Below are positions 6,334-11,999 of a stretch of DNA of 11,999 nucleotides, in pieces. Origin of the DNA: a bacterium F11. Lineage in GTDB: Bacteria > Elusimicrobiota > Elusimicrobia > F11. The stretch spans positions 1-11,999 of the forward strand of contig MSYE01000187.1 of the NCBI GenBank assembly GCA_002176905.1, read 5' to 3'. Each line of letters starts with the position of its first letter. Position 1 is the first letter of the stretch. Position numbers and translations under genes: made by a program. Under the pieces are notes generated by a model. It was not told where the DNA came from. It did not search any database and saw only the letters and a list, made by a program, of their open reading frames with translations.

Positions 6334-6382
6334 AAAAATTTGTCTCTGACAAATTTTTCGAGCTCCTGTAAGAACTCGAAAA
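6334..6382. repeat. Palindrome pair A, between secG and tRNA-Leu
   Basis: AAAAATTTGTC (6334-6344) and GACAAATTTTT (6348-6358) form a perfect 11-bp hairpin with loop TCT. It overlaps a second inverted repeat, TTTTCGAG (6355-6362) with CTCGAAAA (6375-6382) around a 12-nt loop. The hairpin ends two bases from the 5' end of tRNA-Leu. The 9-nt string joining hairpin and tRNA (ACAAAAATT on the plus strand, 6332-6340) is identical to the one in front of tRNA-Gly (6192-6200). Confidence 0.75.
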
Positions 6383-6394
6383 GGTACGATTCTC

Positions 6395-6754
6395 TTACTT
6401 CTTCTGCTGCCCTTCAACTGGCACTGGTGCTGGCTCTGTGGGTGAAGCTTGATCCGACGTGGGAGCCTGCGTATTCACAGGTGGAAGAGCGGGAAGGGCT
6501 TTCTGGAAAATGGATTGACCACTTTTTCGGCTTGATAAAAGAGTGAGTCCGAAGGATGTGCTTAAGAAAATAATCGCTATGATGACCGTGATTTTTCTTA
6601 AACCAGATTGCTGGCTAGAAGATGTAAAGAGAGCATCGCCGCCCCCTCCTCCCATGAGACCGGATAGACCGCCACTTCTTCCAGCCTGAATGAGGACAAT
6701 CAGAATCAACAAGAGTGCAACAATAACATGAACAGTTAACAATACAGGGTACAT
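6395..6754 (-). CDS. secG: Protein-export membrane subunit SecG
   Basis: The auxiliary subunit of the SecYEG translocon in the inner membrane. The 119 residues contain two transmembrane segments (about 3-22 and 53-73) joined by the family's glycine-rich cytoplasmic loop, QAGRSGGLSGLMGGGGGDAL (23-42), and SSSQQSGLRKIT. The tail (about 85-119) is a Pro/Ala/Gln-rich low-complexity extension ending QQKK, longer than in minimal SecG proteins. It starts 3 bp after pgk with no clear ribosome binding site, so translation is probably coupled. The arrangement pgk-secG lacks the tpiA gene often found between them. Confidence 0.94.
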   Translation of the reverse strand: MYPVLLTVHVIVALLLILIVLIQAGRSGGLSGLMGGGGGDALFTSSSQQSGLRKITVIIAIIFLSTSFGLTLLSSRKSGQSIFQKALPALPPVNTQAPTSDQASPTEPAPVPVEGQQKK

Positions 6755-6757
6755 GGT

Positions 6758-7983
6758 TTAATTGGCATCCGGAAGAGCCACCACACCGGGTAGTTCTTTC
6801 CCTTCTAAAAATTCTAGTGACGCCCCTCCTCCTGTTGAAATAAAAGTAATGTCATTTGCTACCCCAGCCTTTTTCACCGCAGAGACAGAATCTCCGCCCC
6901 CCACCACAACGGTGTGACCCGCCTTGGCAACTTGAGCGACTTTCTGAGCAATATCCATTGTTCCTTTGGAATAGGTTTCAACTTCAAAAATACCAGCTGG
7001 ACCATTCCAAAATATCGTCTTGGCCTGACTTATAATCGGCTGAATAAGCGCACTCGTCTTTGGCCCCGTATCAACCCCTTTCCAGGCAGAAGGAATGTTC
7101 TCGTTGTCGGTTAACTTAGCCTGCTCGGTCTTCTCAATATCTTGAACAATAAGATGATCAGCAGGCAAAAGAAGGGATATATTCTTCTCTTGAGCCCGTT
7201 TTAACACTGATTTACAGAATTCAACAGATTCTTCTTCAACCCGCGACTCTCCTGTTTCAATTCCCTTTGCTTTTAAGAAGGTGTAAGCCATGGCACCGCC
7301 AATAAAGAGAGAGTCTACGGTATTGAGTAGAGATTCCACCACCCCAATCTTGTCTGAAACCTTGGCGCCCCCCAAAATAGCCAGAAAGGGGCGAGTGGGA
7401 TTGGAACGAACCTTTGTCAGGAATTCCAATTCTTTCTGGAGCAAATCACCCGCGCCCGATTCCAGATGTTGCGGAATTAATGTGGTGGACGCATGGGCAC
7501 GGTGAACCGCACCAAATGCATCCTGCACAAAAAAGTCAGCCAATTTGGCCAATTCTTTCCCAAAATCAGCTTTTGCCTTCTCTTCTTCTGAATGAAACCG
7601 AAGATTTTCCAGCAATAAAACCTCACCGGGTTTTAACTGACCAACGGCATCAGTTGCTGTTGGTCCCACACAATTTTCCGCAAAAGAAACAGGCACATTT
7701 AAAAGTTTCTTAAGAGGTTCAACCACCGGTTTCAAACTGTATTTGGCATTAATTTGACCTTTGGGACGACCAAGATGAGCAATAAGAATAACTTTTGCCT
7801 TTTTTTCTAGGAGAAATTGAAGGGTCGGAAAAGAGGCTTTTATCCGAGAGTCATCAGTGACATTTCCCTCTTTATCGAGAGGAACGTTATAATCCACCCG
7901 CACCAGAACCTTTTTTCCTTCGAGAGGCAAATCCTTAAAGGACCGTTTGGTCAACATTTTCTTGCTTTTTTCAACCACTGGCA

Positions 7984-7984
<1 letters not shown>
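6758..7984 (-). CDS. pgk: Phosphoglycerate kinase
   Basis: Transfers phosphate from 1,3-bisphosphoglycerate to ADP in glycolysis, and the reverse in gluconeogenesis. The 408 residues contain VLVRVDYNVPL (26-36), IAHLGRPKG (68-76), LLENLRFHSEEE (124-135), LGGAKVSDKIGV, the FWNGPAGIFE segment and the nucleotide-binding VVGGGDSVSAV near the C-terminus. The ATG at 7984 forms a TAATG junction with the gapA stop. The internal ATG at 7957 (residue 10) gives a 399-residue protein closer to the usual N-terminus. Neither start has a good Shine-Dalgarno sequence, so the start is unsettled; I kept the longer because the overlap favours coupling. It acts directly on the product of gapA in the same unit. 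Confidence 0.96.
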
Positions 7985-9087
<1,103 letters not shown>

Positions 9088-9114
9088 TCAGCTTTGAGAC
9101 AATTAAGATTGAGA

Positions 9115-9143
9115 ATTATAGTGTTATCGGTTCTCTTCGTCAA
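9115..9143 (-). promoter_or_regulatory. Sigma70-type promoter for gapA-pgk-secG-tRNA
   Basis: On the minus strand TTGACG (9138-9143) and TATAAT (9115-9120) are separated by exactly 17 nt: 5/6 and 6/6 matches to consensus. Transcription would start near 9108 and give a leader of about 100 nt before gapA. It lies 20 bp after the comF stop, so gapA is probably not dependent on the comF transcript. It is the best promoter I can see in the window. Confidence 0.82.
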
Positions 9144-9163
9144 TATCTCCATTTGCGAGTAAA

Positions 9164-9838
9164 TTAATGATTATCAGTTTTTTTTATCTTCTCTCGGGCC
9201 AACGTACTGGCTCTGACGGTTTCGATTCCCGCTTTCATTAAAAGAGAGGCAGATACCTGAAGCGTGGCCCCTGTTGTGAGGACATCATCGATGAGCAAAA
9301 TGTGGCGGATTTTTCTTTTTTCAAAGGAAAATTGCTTCAAATGAATGGTTTTCTGAGCATTTTTGCGACGCTCGCTTCTGGACAACCCGGTTTGAGGTTC
9401 GCTAAAAAAAGACCGTCCCAAGCAACCCGTTATCACTGGTTTTGACCACCGATGTCCCAATTCCTTTGATAAAAGGAGTGTTTGATTGTATCCCCTCCGT
9501 TTTTCCCTCCAGAAAGAGGTTGGAATAGGAACCAAGGCATCAATGCCGCTGGGATCGAAATTCCAGTTTCTTGTCCATATGTCAACCAGGAGTTTTGTTA
9601 AATAATCCTTTCCTTTGTATTTGAAAGCGTGAATCAAATCCCGACCCGATCCCTCAAAATCCACGGCCGAAAAAACAGAACGCAAAGGATTCAAGTTATA
9701 TCTCCATTCCGAGATCCAGGACACATCTGCATAACACGCACCACAAACAACATCGGATTTCGATTGGATATCCTTCCAACACCGAACACAAGTTGATGGA
9801 AACAAAAAATGTAGGCCTTTCTGAAGATAGGGATTCAT
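9164..9838 (-). CDS. comF: ComF family phosphoribosyltransferase-like protein
   Basis: A 224-residue cytosolic protein of the ComF/GntX family. The N-terminal zinc finger has C17/C20 and C32/C35. The phosphoribosyltransferase-like domain carries FKYKGKDYL (72-80), PIPTSFWREKRRGYNQTLLL (104-123), QTGLSRSERRKNAQ (149-162) and the diphosphate-binding ILLIDDVLTTGAT (180-192). In transformable bacteria ComF is needed for DNA uptake into the cytosol, where it works with the ComFA helicase and DprA. No other competence gene is in view, so a competence role is inference; GntX-like members exist outside competence. ATG at 9838 has no visible Shine-Dalgarno sequence. It follows the SprA-like gene by 59 bp. 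Confidence 0.9.
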   Translation of the reverse strand: MNPYLQKGLHFLFPSTCVRCWKDIQSKSDVVCGACYADVSWISEWRYNLNPLRSVFSAVDFEGSGRDLIHAFKYKGKDYLTKLLVDIWTRNWNFDPSGIDALVPIPTSFWREKRRGYNQTLLLSKELGHRWSKPVITGCLGRSFFSEPQTGLSRSERRKNAQKTIHLKQFSFEKRKIRHILLIDDVLTTGATLQVSASLLMKAGIETVRASTLAREKIKKTDNH

Positions 9839-9864
9839 AAAATTAAGGAGGGGATGATGCCGTT

Positions 9865-9870
9865 ATTATA
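9865..9870 (-). promoter_or_regulatory. Possible -10 element upstream of comF
   Basis: A perfect TATAAT on the minus strand lies 26 bp before the comF ATG. No convincing -35 hexamer sits 16-18 nt upstream. If real, comF would have a short leader and its own weak promoter. Confidence 0.3.
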
Positions 9871-9897
9871 GGCAATTTAATGAAAGATAACAGGGGG

Positions 9898-11999
9898 TTA
9901 GAATTGGATGGTCAAAGTCGAATTGATGGAGAAGACGGTTTTGTCGAGTTTGTCAAAATCCGAATGATGCGTTTCCTGACTAAAGCTCCCCCCAATGGCC
10001 ATGCGAAAATTCTTGGATATGGTGTAGTCACCAGAGAGGGAGGCACTGTAAACATCCAAGTAATTGGTTTGTGGGTTGATATCGGATCTTTTCTTATCCC
10101 ATTTGATGGTGGAATTCAAAATGAGACGGTTGGCAAATCCGATCTCTTTTCTGCCCAATCTCACACCAAAAGGCCGATTGATATCACCATAAATTTGAAG
10201 AGAATAAACCTCTGACAACAAATCATCAGTGGCCCTAATGGAATCTCGTTCATCAGTCTCGTTCCTCTCATATCGGGGCGTATAAGACCAAGCCCCCCAT
10301 GGAATTCGGGTTTGAATGGAGTATCCACTGGTTTTCCTTTTTTTGGTTAACTGATGGGTCACCAAATTATCCTCTCTTGAATACCCGACATTGAAACTCG
10401 TTGAAAAGTCAAATTTCTTATAAAGCTTAAACTGATAATCGGTTCCCAAGGTATCAGTGACACTTCGACTAATATTGATGGTTCGCACCTCTCTTCGATT
10501 GGTTTTAAATACCAAGCGAGAAGCATCAATTACTTTTGTAACCCCAAAAAATTCCTCGGTATCGTTCATGGTTAAAATCAAATCGGGAAAGGTTCGGGAT
10601 TCCACCCGTTTGGTTGTCCCCGTTGTCTCGGTGTCTTCTGATGACGTTAAAAAGTTACTGGTAATAGAAAGACTTGTTAAAGGTCGCAATCGAAGACTTT
10701 GAATCTTATAAGCATTAAAGGGAAGCCACGAAACGTTGGCCCGAAAAGTTCGCCGATCTGTCAGGTCTGTTCGACGCGCCAACGTTCCCGAACTGACCCC
10801 CAACAGAGACGTTCCCACCCACAATTTGTTGCGCCATGGAAAATCATCTGGCATGTCCTCATACGTATCCCCTGCTTCCACTTTGTAGCTTGAATTGAGT
10901 GACATCGACTTGAGCAAATTCACTTTTGGAAGCACCCTTTGCATCTGAATGGTTCCTGATACCTCACCTTGACTGTTTCGTTTTATGGTCTTCTTTAGAT
11001 AACCCGTTGCATCAGAAAGAGTGGGAAGGCCATTGGTCTCGGTGCCTGTAATGGAATAACTATATCTTGGTTCCAACCATTTTAAGAGCCTTAAGCTCCC
11101 GGAAGCGGATATAGACTGATTGATGGAACGAGGGGTTTCCACCCCATCCACCAATGCAGCCTGAGGGGCAAGGGAAACCTCCTCCTCGCGGAAGTTTCTT
11201 TTCTCTTTATTGACGGTTAACTTATAGGTTGGATTAAAAGAAAATCCTTCCCATGGTTGAAAAGAGAGTCGAAGTTCACCGTCTTCCTGAAGCTGATTAA
11301 GATTTGTTGAGGTAAACGGAGTGGTTGAGATTCCAAAGAATACCAAGGTGTCGTTATCCGGGAACCGAAGCTTGGTTATCTTTTCAGAATAACGGACCGT
11401 GATACTATTTGGAAAAGGTTTAAATGTTAATTTCTTCCCTGGTAGAAGATCCAACTTGACCTTCGGCTGATAGGTTGCACCAGCCCGCCAAGAAGTGGAT
11501 TCTTCCTTGCGTTGGGTTATTCGGTTGTCGTCTTGACGGTGGTCAAGACCAAAATCGAAAACAGGCAATCTAGGTATCAACAATTTGGCCGTGGCCGCTT
11601 GGGATTCTGTTTCAACGCGACCCTCTTCCAAAAAGGACACAAGGGCATTGGCATTTGAACGAAAGGCAGAAGGAGTGACTGTTTCTTTTCTATCGGCCTT
11701 AAAAGTTAACGGCATAAAGCTCAATCGATCAAAATTTAAATAAATATTCTCTTCTGTTCGATCTTGATTGTTAATGGCCGTGGTGGGCGTTTGAAACAAA
11801 CGATCCACTTCTCGGCGGGCCCCACCAAAGCTCATCCATTTATCCCAAGTGGAATTAAAGGCTATTTTTTCCGCCCGCCCCACCCTTCGATTTGGATCAC
11901 TCATATGAATCTCATTGAACCAAACCTCATCAGAAATTGAACTGGCAGTGGGGTTGTAAATACCTACCTTTAATTGGGTAATTTGTGTAAGAGTGGGAA
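9898..11999 (-). CDS. SprA-like giant outer-membrane beta-barrel protein, C-terminal part (5' end beyond window)
   Basis: The frame is open from the right edge to TAA at 9898, giving about 699 residues. The first Met (11904) is internal, because the preceding 31 codons are open and read well. They include a KVGIYNPTASS stretch and EVWFNEIHMSD, close to the VWVNEL-type motif of SprA proteins, the large outer-membrane translocon component of the type IX secretion/gliding system. The rest is rich in alternating polar/aromatic segments and short turns, typical of transmembrane beta-strands, for example RPFGVRLGRKEIGFANRLI and YSASLSGDYTISKNFRMAIG. The protein ends STLTIQF, with the terminal Phe expected for barrel insertion by BAM. 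SprA homology rests on a short motif and overall look, not on alignment. Another large barrel of unknown role is the alternative. The location as an outer-membrane barrel is the firmer claim. Confidence 0.72.
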   Translation of the reverse strand, partial: PTLTQITQLKVGIYNPTASSISDEVWFNEIHMSDPNRRVGRAEKIAFNSTWDKWMSFGGARREVDRLFQTPTTAINNQDRTEENIYLNFDRLSFMPLTFKADRKETVTPSAFRSNANALVSFLEEGRVETESQAATAKLLIPRLPVFDFGLDHRQDDNRITQRKEESTSWRAGATYQPKVKLDLLPGKKLTFKPFPNSITVRYSEKITKLRFPDNDTLVFFGISTTPFTSTNLNQLQEDGELRLSFQPWEGFSFNPTYKLTVNKEKRNFREEEVSLAPQAALVDGVETPRSINQSISASGSLRLLKWLEPRYSYSITGTETNGLPTLSDATGYLKKTIKRNSQGEVSGTIQMQRVLPKVNLLKSMSLNSSYKVEAGDTYEDMPDDFPWRNKLWVGTSLLGVSSGTLARRTDLTDRRTFRANVSWLPFNAYKIQSLRLRPLTSLSITSNFLTSSEDTETTGTTKRVESRTFPDLILTMNDTEEFFGVTKVIDASRLVFKTNRREVRTINISRSVTDTLGTDYQFKLYKKFDFSTSFNVGYSREDNLVTHQLTKKRKTSGYSIQTRIPWGAWSYTPRYERNETDERDSIRATDDLLSEVYSLQIYGDINRPFGVRLGRKEIGFANRLILNSTIKWDKKRSDINPQTNYLDVYSASLSGDYTISKNFRMAIGGSFSQETHHSDFDKLDKTVFSINSTLTIQF

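Noticed and set aside
6038..6371. Plus-strand ORFs across the tRNA block
   Set aside because: They are translations of the complement of two tRNA genes and their palindromes; the similarity to 'hypothetical proteins' often annotated over tRNAs is an artefact.
9845..9874. Plus-strand AAGGAGGGG followed by ATGATG
   Set aside because: The spacer is too short and the frame stops after five codons.

Overview
The window looks like ordinary chromosome from a Gram-negative, moderately AT-rich bacterium. The diderm envelope is supported by a Cys-acylated lipoprotein, Sec-dependent secreted proteins and a large outer-membrane beta-barrel ending in an aromatic residue. Family content (MoeB-rhodanese fusion, DUF2203, CsgG-like lipoprotein, SprA-like barrel, dockerin-type calcium loops) would fit a deltaproteobacterium-like or related candidate lineage. 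That placement is inference; no rRNA or marker comparison was possible. Almost everything lies on the minus strand; the only convincing plus-strand gene is a secreted dockerin-type protein.

Region 1 (1-4876, minus) is a tight seven-gene run, read from right to left: secreted TPR protein, CsgG-like lipoprotein, nadA (quinolinate synthase), a DUF2203 protein, folE (GTP cyclohydrolase I), a Gph-like HAD phosphatase, and a MoeB/ThiF-rhodanese fusion that runs off the left edge. Three of the six junctions are ATGA start/stop overlaps and the other gaps are about 20 bp, so it is almost certainly one operon. It joins two envelope genes to NAD, pterin and sulfur/molybdenum cofactor genes.

Region 2 (4877-6120) is a 289-bp divergent intergenic region followed by the dockerin-type secreted protein on the plus strand. 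The intergenic region holds a candidate promoter for region 1, a 32-codon ORF with a near-perfect ribosome binding site, a C7 tract and possible RNA structure. The gene ends at a long bidirectional terminator hairpin shared with the convergent unit.

Region 3 (6121-9143, minus) is a glycolysis/secretion/tRNA unit: gapA, pgk, secG, tRNA-Leu(GAG), tRNA-Gly(GCC). It is driven by a very good sigma70-type promoter (TTGACG-17-TATAAT). gapA and pgk overlap by 1 bp and pgk and secG are 3 bp apart. The two tRNA genes are embedded in an unusual set of hairpins and CGAGCTCG-type palindromes. The secG-tRNA-Leu(GAG) order matches E. coli secG-leuU.

Region 4 (9164-11999, minus) holds comF (phosphoribosyltransferase of the competence family) and, upstream of it, the C-terminal ~699 residues of a very large SprA-like outer-membrane protein cut by the right edge.

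I see no insertion sequence, CRISPR array, phage gene or obvious island. The candidates for something undescribed are the palindromic tRNA-flanking modules, the small ORF in the divergent region, the lone dockerin protein and the SprA-like barrel.
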